A DNA stretch of 31,153 nucleotides from NCBI GenBank assembly GCA_902363875.1, contig CABJBO010000026.1, positions 1 through 31,153 on the forward strand. The letters run 5' to 3'. Positions 15,917-23,934 of this stretch are shown in pieces. Below the pieces are notes generated by a model. It searched no databases. It worked only from the letters and a program-made list of their open reading frames with translations, and was not told where the DNA came from. How positions within the stretch are numbered: position 1 is the stretch's first letter; each line of letters begins with the position of its first letter. Position numbers and translations under genes: made by a program. This DNA is from Coriobacteriaceae bacterium (GTDB lineage: Bacteria; Actinomycetota; Coriobacteriia; Coriobacteriales; Coriobacteriaceae).

Positions 15917-16024
15917 AGCGGGTTTTCCAGGTGCCCGAGTTTGCCGTGAAAGAGGAGCGCCGCGTACTAAATGTACGCAAGCGACGGTTTGAACGGCAAA
16001 ATCGAGTGCCTGGGAAAGCCGCTA
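15917..16024. repeat. Long imperfect hairpin between binding-protein and permease genes
   Basis: About 51 bases on the left (15917-15967) are an imperfect inverted copy of 15973-16024 around a TAAAT loop. The apex GCGTAC/GTACGC and blocks such as TTGCCGT with ACGGCAA are exact, and the outer block TTTCC..AGG is also paired. It overlaps the stop codon of the binding-protein gene. It could be a dispersed repeat element or a read-through control separating an abundant binding protein from the permease. Confidence 0.6.
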
Positions 16025-16882
16025 TTTCAAAACCCAGTTGTCGAAGGACAGACCATAGCTCGCATACTTGTTGCACAGGTCCTTGACCGTGCCGTCCTCA
16101 TAGAGTGCCTTGAGCGACTCGGTCACGGCATCGGCCGACTTGGTGTCGCCCTTCTTAAAGCCGACGGCGTAGTGCTCGCTGGACAGCGGCTCATCAAGCT
16201 GTGTATAGGCATCGGGCTTGGCGGCAAGCTGATACTGGGCAATCGAGAGGTCACAGGCGACGGCATCGACTGCACCACTCTCGAGCTGCATAAACGCCGT
16301 GTTGTACTCACCGATGGTATCGAGCGTGGCAAACGTCGCGGCCAAATCCTTCTGGTCGCCCTCGAGCACATCCTGTGCAGCGGAATCAGTCTGGGTAATC
16401 ACGGTCTTGCCGGCAAGATCGTCCCAGCTCTTGATGCCTGCATCCTTCTTTACCACCAGCACCTGCTCGTTGAGCATGTACGGCTCGGAGAACGTGTAGT
16501 CGTCCTCGCGGCCCTCCATGGTAAAGCCGTTCCAGATACAGTTGATGGCGCCCGAGTTGAGCAGCGTATCCTTGGCATCCCAGTCGATGGCCTCGTATTT
16601 GACCTCCCAGCCCTGCTTATCGGCAACAGCCTTGGCCAAATCGAGATCAAAGCCGGTGTACTCGCCATCGTCGCCCACAAAACCATACGGAGGATAGGAC
16701 TTATCAAAGCCCACCACGAGCTTCTTGGACTCCGCAGCGCCCTTCACATCCTTGGCCGCGGCAGAGCCAGCGGCGGAGCCCTTGCCGGCGCCACCGCCGC
16801 AACCGACAAGACCAAGGCCAAGCACCGTGGCGAGCGAGCCGGCTAGACCAACAAACTGACGACGAGACATATCGGTGTTCAT
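16022..16882 (-). CDS. Amino-acid ABC transporter substrate-binding lipoprotein
   Basis: A 286-residue extracellular solute-binding protein of family 3. The N-terminus has SRRQFVGLAG (Arg7-Arg8), a twin-arginine-type motif, then a hydrophobic stretch and the lipobox LVGC. It is thus predicted to be exported, possibly by Tat, and lipidated on Cys28. A short Gly/Ala/Ser/Lys linker follows. The binding core starts at KLVVGFDKSYPPYGFV, with YTGFDLDLAKAVA as the family signature. The start at 16882 follows AGGGGG. It is the first gene of the transporter operon and has its own promoter at 16939-16967. The ligand is probably a polar amino acid; which one is not readable. Confidence 0.92.
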   Translation of the reverse strand: MNTDMSRRQFVGLAGSLATVLGLGLVGCGGGAGKGSAAGSAAAKDVKGAAESKKLVVGFDKSYPPYGFVGDDGEYTGFDLDLAKAVADKQGWEVKYEAIDWDAKDTLLNSGAINCIWNGFTMEGREDDYTFSEPYMLNEQVLVVKKDAGIKSWDDLAGKTVITQTDSAAQDVLEGDQKDLAATFATLDTIGEYNTAFMQLESGAVDAVACDLSIAQYQLAAKPDAYTQLDEPLSSEHYAVGFKKGDTKSADAVTESLKALYEDGTVKDLCNKYASYGLSFDNWVLK

Positions 16883-16901
16883 GGTATTCCCCCTTGATGA
16901 C

Positions 16902-16919
16902 ACTTTAGTTAGGTAAAGT
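16902..16919. promoter_or_regulatory. Operator-like dyad in the transporter leader
   Basis: ACTTTA and TAAAGT flank GTTAGG. The outer bases TGA and TCA extend the symmetry with a gap. The half-site ACTTTAG recurs at 16946-16952 inside the promoter spacer, suggesting a repressor that binds both. Confidence 0.4.
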
Positions 16920-16938
16920 GAGTCATGTAACGTTCAGA

Positions 16939-16967
16939 ATCATACACTTTAGCGTGATAGAGCACAA
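16939..16967 (-). promoter_or_regulatory. Promoter of the amino-acid transporter operon
   Basis: On the minus strand a -35 TTGTGC (16962-16967) and a -10 TATGAT (16939-16944) are separated by 17 bases. It lies about 57 bases upstream of the binding-protein start. Confidence 0.65.
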
Positions 16968-16974
16968 GGCGAGT

Positions 16975-17113
16975 TTGCCCGCCGCGTGAGGGGTGTGGGG
17001 GTTAAGTTTCCTGCTCTACAGTCCTGCTCACGACGGAGGCCACATTAAGTGGCCTCTTGTTCGTGCGGAACTCGCGATAAACTTAACCCCCACACCCCTC
17101 ACGCGGCGGGCAA
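16975..17113. repeat. 139-bp MITE-like element with perfect 35-bp inverted repeats
   Basis: Bases 16975-17009 and 17079-17113 are exact inverted copies over 35 bp (TTGCCCGCCGCGTGAGG.., GGGGTTAAGTTT at the inner end). The 69-base centre contains its own perfect 8-bp hairpin (GAGGCCAC/GTGGCCTC at 17036-17056) and a CCTGCTC direct repeat. It holds no open frame of note. The symmetry is far beyond a normal terminator and suggests a non-autonomous mobile element or cruciform; no clear target-site duplication was seen. Confidence 0.75.
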
Positions 17114-17194
17114 CCGTCGTTGGGCTTATCACTGACACGAATAAACCGCTTGTATATCGTCTGCTGGCTTGGCACGGTACAATACTTGCAGCTT

Positions 17195-17208
17195 TAATTC
17201 ATGAATTA
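17195..17208. promoter_or_regulatory. 14-bp perfect palindrome upstream of the methyltransferase gene
   Basis: TAATTCATGAATTA is fully self-complementary. It sits 12 bases after a TACAAT -10 candidate (17178-17183), about where transcription would start, and just before the ribosome-binding site. It is a possible operator. Confidence 0.45.
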
Positions 17209-17220
17209 GTGGAGTTATTG

Positions 17221-18669
17221 ATGGCAGAATCTCGTGCGGAGCGTAGGGCTCGTCGTGCTTTGATCGAGGCGGCTGAGGGGTCGGAGGAGAAAAAATCTTC
17301 TAAGAAATCCAAGTCGTCTCAGGATGCGAAGGGCAAGTCAGCCAAAGGCAAGGCTAAGGCCAAGCGTCCCGGCTCTCGTCGGAGCGAGGACAAGGCATCT
17401 CAGACTCGCTCCAAGCGCTCGCATATAGATCAGGTTTCGTCTGCGCGTAAGGCTGTGGATCCCAAGTCTCCCTGTCCGATCATGAAAGCTTGCGGGGGGT
17501 GCACGGCGCTCAATCGTCCTTATAAAAAGCAGTTGGCAGCTAAGCAGGCTGTTATGGAGGAGCTTTTTGCTGCTCTTTGCGAGCGCGAGGGTATTAGCGT
17601 CGACCCCATTCGCGGTATGGGCGTCACCCTGGGCGACCCGGGCAAATATCCTGCGCCGCGCGGGTTTCGCCATAAGGCCGCCACTCCCTTTGCCCCCGGC
17701 AGAGAGGGCGCTGTCCGTTGCGGTTTCTTTGAGCGCGGCACGCACAAGATCGTTGCCGTACCCGAATGCCCCGTCGAGGCACCGGGCGCCCGTCAGATTC
17801 TCAACGGCATCGCACGCGAAGCTGAGCGGCTGCATATTCCCGCCTTTAATGAGGACAAGCATCTTGGTTTGCTTCGCTATGCCGTCGTCCGCTGCGGCTG
17901 GCGTACCGACCAGGTCATGGTCACGCTCGTGACCGCTCAGCGCGACTTGCCGCATGCGCAGGAGTTCTTTGAGGCTGTCGCCGCACTCAATCCGCACATC
18001 GTCACCGTCGCCCAAAACATCAACGGACGTCCCGGCAACGCCATCCTCGGCGAGGAAACCCGCATTGTATATGGCGCCGAGTGCATGCGCGACCAGCTGC
18101 TCGGTTGCGAATTCGATATCTCCCCTACCGCGTTTTATCAGACCAACCCGCAACAGACCGAGCTGCTCTATCAGCTCGCTATCGACGGCATGGATTTGCA
18201 CCAGGGCGATGTGCTCATGGATGCCTACTGTGGCAGCGGTACCATCGGCCTGTGCGCAGCCAAAGCCGCCCAGGACAAGGGCATCGGCATTATGCTGCTT
18301 GGCGTGGAGCGCAACCACGCCGGCATCGCTGACGCACGTCGCAACGCCGAGCTCAACGGCCTTACTCGCAACGCATGGTTTATGGCCGACGATGCCACCG
18401 ATTACATCCTAGATGCCGCCGACAACAACGAGCGGATCGATGTCCTTTCCATCGATCCGCCGCGCGCCGGCTCCACCCCCGAGTTCCTCGAAGCTGCCTG
18501 CGCACTTAAGCCGCGCCGCATCACCTATATCAGCTGCAACCCCGTGACCCAAGAGCGCGACCTGCATCAGCTCTTCGACGGAGGCTATCGCCTGCTCAAG
18601 ATCACGCCCGTCGACATGTTCCCCCATACCGACCACACCGAAACCGTAGCGGTCCTCGAACGCCGCTAA
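17221..18669 (+). CDS. 23S rRNA / tRNA uracil-C5 methyltransferase (RlmD/TrmA family)
   Basis: A 482-residue SAM-dependent enzyme that methylates a uridine at C5. Cys85, Cys91, Cys94 (CPIMKACGGC) and Cys183 are placed to bind the [4Fe-4S] cluster of this family. SAM motif I is DAYCGSGT (334-341) after the FYQTN substrate motif (305-309). DPPRAG lies at 412-417, the nucleophile is Cys439 in SCNPVT, and the base is Glu474 in HTE. The first 80 residues are Lys/Arg/Ser-rich and apparently disordered, where many relatives carry a TRAM domain. This tail may replace TRAM as RNA-binding part. The ATG at 17221 follows GGAG, and the far upstream open frame crosses the mobile repeat. The exact target uridine is not readable. 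Confidence 0.92.
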   Translation: MAESRAERRARRALIEAAEGSEEKKSSKKSKSSQDAKGKSAKGKAKAKRPGSRRSEDKASQTRSKRSHIDQVSSARKAVDPKSPCPIMKACGGCTALNRPYKKQLAAKQAVMEELFAALCEREGISVDPIRGMGVTLGDPGKYPAPRGFRHKAATPFAPGREGAVRCGFFERGTHKIVAVPECPVEAPGARQILNGIAREAERLHIPAFNEDKHLGLLRYAVVRCGWRTDQVMVTLVTAQRDLPHAQEFFEAVAALNPHIVTVAQNINGRPGNAILGEETRIVYGAECMRDQLLGCEFDISPTAFYQTNPQQTELLYQLAIDGMDLHQGDVLMDAYCGSGTIGLCAAKAAQDKGIGIMLLGVERNHAGIADARRNAELNGLTRNAWFMADDATDYILDAADNNERIDVLSIDPPRAGSTPEFLEAACALKPRRITYISCNPVTQERDLHQLFDGGYRLLKITPVDMFPHTDHTETVAVLERR

Positions 18670-18692
18670 CCAACCTCAGTAGATTTTTGGGA

Positions 18693-18732
18693 CAAGAAAG
18701 GGGGCGACCCGTCTGGGCCGCCCCCTTTCTTG
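18693..18732. terminator. Bidirectional intrinsic terminator
   Basis: CAAGAAAGGGGGCG (18693-18706) pairs perfectly with 18719-18732, and an inner CCC/GGG closes the loop further. It ends the methyltransferase gene and the convergent PHP gene. Confidence 0.85.
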
Positions 18733-18746
18733 GTTTATTAATTCCG

Positions 18747-19568
18747 CTACATCCCCTTGCGCAGGTCGCACACGCCGGCTGCCGCCATCTCGCGCAGCAG
18801 CGTCTCGCGATCGCGCGTCACGATCAGATCCAACGGGAAGTGAATCTCGTCGAGCATCTTGCGAGCGTAATCGAGCTTACCAATGGCCATGCCAATGTGC
18901 GCATCGGTCGAAACGCCAATGCCCACGCCCAGCTCGGCGCAGCGCTCAGCGATCTTGCGGCATACGGCCCAATGCTCAGTGTCAACACCGTGTTCAAGAC
19001 TATGGTTGTTGATCTCGATAATCTTGTGCTTGGCCTTAGCCGCCAACAGCACCTCGTCGATATCGAACGGCACGCCCGAGCGCCCCGCATGCCCAAGCAT
19101 GAACACCTTGGGGTGCTCCAGGGCATTGATGTACATCTGGGTCGTTTGGGCGAGCGTCGCGCCTTCGGCAAACTGCGGGTTATGCACGCTTGCCACCAAA
19201 TAATCCAAATTACGCGTCACCAAATCGAACAGCGAATGCTCACGACTATACGAATCGCCGGCGATATCGAGCGAAACGGGAATGTCTTCGCCAAACAAGC
19301 TGCCGTCCAGCGAAACGATATCAGCCTCGGCACCACGCAGCACCAGCACGCCGCTCCAAATGCGCGGCCAGATATCCTGGTTAATAAAGAATTGGAAACT
19401 GCGCAGGTCATTGGGACAAGGCGTAACCATCGAGCTTAAATGATCGGCGGAACCGAGCACCTGAAGGCCGCGTTCCGCCGCCCAATAGATGTTCTCCTCG
19501 ATGGTTGAGTACGCATGCGCAGAGAACATCGTATGAGTATGAATATCACAAGAAAGAAGGTAGGGCAT
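18747..19568 (-). CDS. PHP-domain phosphoesterase
   Basis: A 273-residue metal-dependent hydrolase of the PHP superfamily, closest in look to the YcdX type with a trinuclear zinc site. The metal motifs in order are DIHTHTMFS (His10, His12), SADH (Asp42, His43), GAEADI, ASVHNP, GHAGRSG and STDAH near residue 233. The start at 19568 follows CAAGGAG and puts HxH at the usual distance from the N-terminus. Family members act on phosphate esters such as histidinol phosphate or nucleotides. There are no histidine genes nearby, so the substrate is unknown. It is probably transcribed from its own promoter at 19606-19634. Confidence 0.9.
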   Translation of the reverse strand: MPYLLSCDIHTHTMFSAHAYSTIEENIYWAAERGLQVLGSADHLSSMVTPCPNDLRSFQFFINQDIWPRIWSGVLVLRGAEADIVSLDGSLFGEDIPVSLDIAGDSYSREHSLFDLVTRNLDYLVASVHNPQFAEGATLAQTTQMYINALEHPKVFMLGHAGRSGVPFDIDEVLLAAKAKHKIIEINNHSLEHGVDTEHWAVCRKIAERCAELGVGIGVSTDAHIGMAIGKLDYARKMLDEIHFPLDLIVTRDRETLLREMAAAGVCDLRKGM

Positions 19569-19605
19569 CGGGTCTCCTTGTCCAGTATGGCCGTCGCGTA
19601 TATTC

Positions 19606-19634
19606 ATTGTACGCATAGCTTTCGGCAGTCGTAA
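19606..19634 (-). promoter_or_regulatory. Promoter of the PHP gene
   Basis: On the minus strand a -35 TTACGA (19629-19634), a 17-base spacer and a -10 TACAAT (19606-19611), 38 bases before the start codon. Confidence 0.5.
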
Positions 19635-19668
19635 AACTGCTTCATCCCAATCACACAACGGCATAGAC

Positions 19669-19700
19669 AACGGGGTCTGGCTTAAAACCAAACCCCGTTT
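19669..19700 (-). terminator. Probable terminator of the aminotransferase gene
   Basis: AACGGGGTCTGG (19669-19680) pairs with CCAAACCCCGTT on the right with one mismatch around CTTAAAA. It lies 28 bases past the aminotransferase stop. The T-tract is weak. Confidence 0.6.
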
Positions 19701-19727
19701 CACGTAAAACATTGTAAGCAGAGCGCT

Positions 19728-20918
19728 TTACTTTCGACGATATTCGTCGGCCAGCTGCTTCCAGGCAGGCAGCGAGTTGACGATTGTCTCATAGCTCACG
19801 CAGTAGCCCAGGCGGAACCAGCCCGGCATGCCAAAGCTATCCGAAGGCACCGCGAGCAGCTCATACTTCTTCGCGCGCTCACAGAACGCATTCGCATCGG
19901 ACTCCAGCGCTTTCACCCATAGGTAGAACGCGCCATCCGGCTCAACATAGGTGTAGCCGTACTCCGCTAGTGCATCGGTAAGCGCGGTGCGGTTGCGCGC
20001 ATAGGCCTCGACATCGCTCGGTTCATCAATGCAGTCGATGATTACACGCTGGAAGAGGGCCGGTGCACACACGAAGCCCAGCGTACGGGCGGCACCGGCA
20101 ACGGCGGGCATTAGACGAGCTGCCTGAGGATTCGTATTGGGAACCAGGATCCACCCGACGCGCTCGCCCGGTAGCGAAAGCGACTTGGAATACGAGTAGC
20201 ACACGATGGTGTGCTCGTAGATCGAAGGCACCCAAGGCACCTCGGCGCCATAGACAATCTCGCGATACGGCTCATCAGAGATGAGCATAATCGGATTCTC
20301 GGAATCGCGCTGAGCGTTGGCCTCGCGCAGAACATTGGCCAGTCGCGTCAGCGTGTCGCGTGTATATACGGCACCGGTCGGGTTGTTGGGTGAGTCGATA
20401 ATGACGGCAGCGGTCTTATCGGTAATCGCCTTGAGCACGTTATCCACGCTCAGCTGGAACGTATCTTCATCGGCGAGCGCCTCGACACACGTACAGCCGG
20501 CCTTCTCAATCCACACACGATACTCCGGAAAGTATGGGGCGATAACAATAACCTCGTCGCCCGGGTTCGTAACGGCGTTGAGCGTGCAGGTGAGCGAAGC
20601 CGCCGCACCCACCGTCATAAAGACGTCTTTGCCCTCATAGTTCGTTCCAAAGCGGCGGTTGAGCGATTCGGCGACGGCTGCTCGACATTGCGGCAGACCC
20701 GGAGCGGGGGTGTAGCCGTGCAGCTGGTCACTCGGCAGCTCCAAGGCCTTCTTAATGGACTCAGCCACAGTAGCGGGCGCCGGAACACTCGGGTTGCCCA
20801 GCGAGAAGTCGAATACGTTCTCTGCACCGATCTGTGCCTTGCGCTCAAGGCCATAGCCAAAGATCTCACGGATGATGGAGCTTTCCGCACCGCGAGCATA
20901 CATAGTTTCGTTGATCAT
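19728..20918 (-). CDS. PLP-dependent aminotransferase, class I/II
   Basis: A 396-residue cytosolic fold-type I aminotransferase. Pyridoxal phosphate would bind Lys245 in YSYSKSLSLPGERVGW. SPNNPTG (176-182) and SDEPYRE (Asp215) are the cofactor and substrate motifs. GAAASLTCTLNAV corresponds to the phosphate-cup loop. Overall it resembles aspartate/tyrosine-type and alanine-type transaminases, so the amino donor is not certain. The ATG at 20918 follows AAAGGGGA with close spacing; the frame runs open into the palindrome upstream. It stands alone, with a hairpin after it and the GGGGACAG palindrome before it. Confidence 0.92.
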   Translation of the reverse strand: MINETMYARGAESSIIREIFGYGLERKAQIGAENVFDFSLGNPSVPAPATVAESIKKALELPSDQLHGYTPAPGLPQCRAAVAESLNRRFGTNYEGKDVFMTVGAAASLTCTLNAVTNPGDEVIVIAPYFPEYRVWIEKAGCTCVEALADEDTFQLSVDNVLKAITDKTAAVIIDSPNNPTGAVYTRDTLTRLANVLREANAQRDSENPIMLISDEPYREIVYGAEVPWVPSIYEHTIVCYSYSKSLSLPGERVGWILVPNTNPQAARLMPAVAGAARTLGFVCAPALFQRVIIDCIDEPSDVEAYARNRTALTDALAEYGYTYVEPDGAFYLWVKALESDANAFCERAKKYELLAVPSDSFGMPGWFRLGYCVSYETIVNSLPAWKQLADEYRRK

Positions 20919-20978
20919 CTGTTCCCCTTTCGCATAGGCGCTATTGTACGCTTTAGCTGAGCAAAGTGCCGCAGCAAT

Positions 20979-21038
20979 GTTGATTGGGGACAGACTTAAA
21001 TGCGTGAAAACGCTCATTTAAGTCTGTCCCCAATCAAC
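20979..21038. repeat. GGGGACAG palindrome with GNRA loop
   Basis: A perfect 24-bp inverted repeat (20979-21002 with 21015-21038), with GGGGACAGACTTAAATG in each arm. The centre can add GCGT-GAAA-ACGC, a GNRA tetraloop, with one bulged T. It is intergenic between the divergent aminotransferase side and the ftsH terminator and is not followed by a U-tract. This looks like a REP-type unit of the kind associated with REP-associated tyrosine transposases. Confidence 0.75.
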
Positions 21039-21062
21039 AGACGGCCCCATATCGCTCAAAAG

Positions 21063-21093
21063 AAAAAGCCTCCGCAGGTTTCCCCGCGGAGAC
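21063..21093 (-). terminator. Intrinsic terminator of ftsH
   Basis: On the minus strand CTCCGC/GCGGAG (21070-21075 with 21086-21091) is followed by CTTTTTCTTTT, 15 bases past the ftsH stop. Confidence 0.78.
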
Positions 21094-21107
21094 TTTCGCC
21101 ACAAAGG

Positions 21108-23237
21108 CTATTTGTCGGCGTCGGCATCGACGACGGCATGGTCATCATCAGCATCATCGGATGCGGCTTCGGCATCCTCCTGCATGGCCGCCTGCGCAAA
21201 GGCCGCGGCATCAGCCGCCAGCTCCTCCTCGCTCATACGAGGCGCACGCTTCTTGGTCGGCATGCCAGCCGCCTTGGCATTGCGCTCCTCCTTGGCCGCC
21301 AGGATATCGCCCTCGCGCTCAAGGTAGGCGTCCCACTCGTTATCGAGCAGGGCATTCACGGCATCGCCCTCGACAGTCTCGCGCTCAAGCAGCACCTTCG
21401 CCATCAGATCGAGCTGATCGCGACGGGCGTCCAGGATCTCGACCGCACGACGATGGGCCTCACGCATAATGCGCTGAACCTCGATATCGATGCGGCGCGC
21501 CGTCTCCTCGGAGTAATCCTGGTGATCGGCGTAATCGCGACCAAGGAATACCTGATGCTGCGCCTCACCAAACACTTGCGTACCCAGTTCCTCGCTCATG
21601 CCCAGGCGCGTGACCATCTCGCGCGCCATCTTGGTCGCGCGCTCCAGATCGTTGCTCGCGCCCGACGTGATGTCGTCGCACATGAGCTCCTCGGCAACGC
21701 GACCGCCCAAGAACACGGCGAGCTCGTCGAGCATCTCGTTCTTGGTCTTGAGGAAGTGATCCTCCTGCGGAAGCTGCAGTGTGTAGCCCAGGGCCTGACC
21801 GCGGCTGACGATCGAGATCTTGTGGACCGGATCGGAGTGCTCCAGGATGTGGCCCACCAAAGCGTGACCGCTCTCATGGTAGGCAATCGTGGTGCGCTCG
21901 GCCTCGGTCATCACGCGACCCTTGCGTTGCGGTCCGGCAATCACGCGCTCCATCGACTCCTCGACCTCGTCCATCGAGATCACGGAACGATGACGGCGAG
22001 CGGCCAGCAACGCAGACTCGTTGAGCAGGTTCGCCAAATCGGCACCAGTAAAGCCAACGGTCATCTGGGCGAGCTTCTCGAACTTCACGTCCTCGTCCAT
22101 CGGCTTGTTCTCGGCATGCACGCGCAAGATCTGCTCGCGGCCCTTTACGTCCGGACGGTCGACCGTGACCTGACGGTCAAAACGGCCGGGACGCAGCAGT
22201 GCCGGATCCAGAATGTCGGGGCGGTTGGTGGCAGCGATCAGGATGACCGACTCGCTCTCCTCAAAACCGTCCATCTCGACCAGCAGCTGGTTGAGCGTCT
22301 GCTCGCGCTCGTCGTGACCGCCGCCCAGACCGGCTCCGCGCTGACGTCCCACGGCATCAATCTCATCGATGAAGATGATCGACGGGGCCTGGGACTTGGC
22401 CTCCTTAAAGAGGTCACGCACGCGGCTGGCGCCGACACCCACGAACATCTCGACAAAGTCAGAACCCGAGATGCTAAAGAACGGCACGCCCGCCTCGCCG
22501 GCAACGGCCTTGGCCAGCAGCGTTTTACCGGTGCCCGGAGGGCCCACCAGCAACACGCCACGCGGGATCTTGGCGCCCAGCTTGCGATAGCGATCCGGAT
22601 CGCTCAAAAAGTCACGGATCTCCTCGAGCTCCTCGACTGCCTCGTCCACGCCGGCAACGTCCTCGAACTTAACCTTGGGGCGCGTGGCCTCGTTGGTCTT
22701 GGCGTTGGTCTTGCCAAACTGCATGTTCCTGTTGTTGGCACCCATCATCTGGCGCATAAAGTAGAACATGATGGCAATCAGGGCGATCGTCGGCAGCACA
22801 CTCATCGCCAAGTCGCCCCAAAAATCGGGGTCATTGGTGTTGACGATGTACTTGGTATCGGGGTGCTCCGCCATAAGCTCGGCAAGCGAATCGGAGCCGA
22901 CATAGGTCGAGGAGAAGCTCTTGAGCTCGCTCGTGTCGCCCTTGTCCTTTTTCGTCTTCCAGTAATGACCCGCCACGCTTCCGTCTTGAACCGTATAGGT
23001 CAAATCTTCGACGCGATCCTGCTTAATGGCGTTGACCATCTCGCTCGTCGCGAGCTTTACGGTATTGCTGGAATTGGCAAAGCCGGAGCCCATGTTAAAG
23101 AAGGCGTAGCCCAGAAGCGCGCAAGCCAAAATAAAATACAGCCAGCCCGTACGCGTGGGCTTCTTGCCTCCGGGCATCCCCGGGATCTTAGGCTCCCGGG
23201 GAGTCTGAGAATTGTTATCGTTACGGTCGTCGGGCAT
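21108..23237 (-). CDS. ftsH: ATP-dependent zinc metalloprotease FtsH
   Basis: A 709-residue membrane-anchored AAA protease that degrades damaged or regulatory membrane and cytosolic proteins. It has two membrane helices (about 33-50 and 143-164) with a periplasmic-side domain between them. The AAA module has Walker A GPPGTGKT (232-239), pore loop FVG (265-267), Walker B IFIDE (288-292) and the SRH near 337-356. The zinc site is HESGH (454-458). The last 30 residues are Ala/Asp-rich and acidic. It starts one base after the hpt stop (TAAGATG), and its GGAGG lies inside hpt, so translation is probably coupled. The order tilS-hpt-ftsH is conserved in Gram-positives. Confidence 0.96.
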   Translation of the reverse strand: MPDDRNDNNSQTPREPKIPGMPGGKKPTRTGWLYFILACALLGYAFFNMGSGFANSSNTVKLATSEMVNAIKQDRVEDLTYTVQDGSVAGHYWKTKKDKGDTSELKSFSSTYVGSDSLAELMAEHPDTKYIVNTNDPDFWGDLAMSVLPTIALIAIMFYFMRQMMGANNRNMQFGKTNAKTNEATRPKVKFEDVAGVDEAVEELEEIRDFLSDPDRYRKLGAKIPRGVLLVGPPGTGKTLLAKAVAGEAGVPFFSISGSDFVEMFVGVGASRVRDLFKEAKSQAPSIIFIDEIDAVGRQRGAGLGGGHDEREQTLNQLLVEMDGFEESESVILIAATNRPDILDPALLRPGRFDRQVTVDRPDVKGREQILRVHAENKPMDEDVKFEKLAQMTVGFTGADLANLLNESALLAARRHRSVISMDEVEESMERVIAGPQRKGRVMTEAERTTIAYHESGHALVGHILEHSDPVHKISIVSRGQALGYTLQLPQEDHFLKTKNEMLDELAVFLGGRVAEELMCDDITSGASNDLERATKMAREMVTRLGMSEELGTQVFGEAQHQVFLGRDYADHQDYSEETARRIDIEVQRIMREAHRRAVEILDARRDQLDLMAKVLLERETVEGDAVNALLDNEWDAYLEREGDILAAKEERNAKAAGMPTKKRAPRMSEEELAADAAAFAQAAMQEDAEAASDDADDDHAVVDADADK

Positions 23238-23238
23238 C

Positions 23239-23787
23239 TTACGAATAAACCTCCGGTTTCAAAATGCCCAGATACGGAAGGTTACGATAGCGCTCGGCAT
23301 AGTCGAGGCCGTAGCCCACCACAAAGGCATCGGGGCAATGGGTTCCAACATACTTGGGCGTGACGGCCGAGGTACGGTCCTCAACGTCCTTCCACAGGAA
23401 GGCGGCAACCTCCAGCGAGGCGGGCTTGCGGCTCTCGAGGTTCTTCATCAGATACTTGAGCGTCAGGCCCGAGTCCAGAATGTCCTCGACGATCAGCACG
23501 TCGCGACCGCGGATGTCGATATCCAGGTCCTTAATGATACGCACGATGCCCGAGGACTTCACACCGTCGCCATAGCTCGAAACAGCCATGAAATCGATGT
23601 TGGTCGGCAGCTCGATCTTGCGCATCAGGTCGCCCATAAAGACCACGGCGCCGCGCAGGACCGCAATCAGCACCAGATCCTTACCCGCGTAGTCGCGAGT
23701 AATCTGCTCGCCTAGGCGAGAGACGATACCGTCGATATCCTCCTGCGTAAACAGAACCTTCTCGATATCCGGATGTTGAGAAGCCAT
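23239..23787 (-). CDS. hpt: Hypoxanthine phosphoribosyltransferase
   Basis: A 182-residue purine salvage enzyme that makes IMP and GMP from hypoxanthine or guanine and PRPP. The PRPP-binding motif VLIVEDILDSGLT lies at about 97-109 (Glu101, Asp102, Asp105), the pyrophosphate loop is VLRGA (43-47), and the flexible loop SSYGDG is at 70-75. The length is typical. It lies between tilS and ftsH. In Bacillus subtilis TilS and HprT have been linked to ftsH expression, so the linkage here may be functional as well as historical. The 147-base gap to tilS has a TAGAAT -10 candidate at 23844-23849 on minus. Confidence 0.95.
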   Translation of the reverse strand: MASQHPDIEKVLFTQEDIDGIVSRLGEQITRDYAGKDLVLIAVLRGAVVFMGDLMRKIELPTNIDFMAVSSYGDGVKSSGIVRIIKDLDIDIRGRDVLIVEDILDSGLTLKYLMKNLESRKPASLEVAAFLWKDVEDRTSAVTPKYVGTHCPDAFVVGYGLDYAERYRNLPYLGILKPEVYS

Positions 23788-23934
23788 GACAACCCTTTCT
23801 TGTGCTTATCGCCCACGCACCGCCGCATGGACGCGAACTACACATTCTAGCAGCGCACGGGGTATATTTACCAGCACGTGCGCCATCAGCGCGGGAATAC
23901 CGTCAACGTCGCACAGAATAGCTGGCGCGAAGCG

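Larger units (their letters stand above)
16883..17220. other. 338-base divergent region with promoters and a MITE-like repeat
   Basis: It lies between the binding-protein gene (minus) and the methyltransferase gene (plus). It contains the transporter promoter, a leader dyad at 16902-16919 (ACTTTA/TAAAGT), the large inverted repeat 16975-17113, a TACAAT -10 candidate at 17178-17183 and a 14-bp palindrome at 17195-17208. No gene is seen. Confidence 0.7.

Noticed and set aside
21000..23363. A 787-codon open frame on the plus strand
   Set aside because: It is antisense to ftsH, which has all AAA and zinc motifs; the long frame is a by-product of GC-rich third positions.
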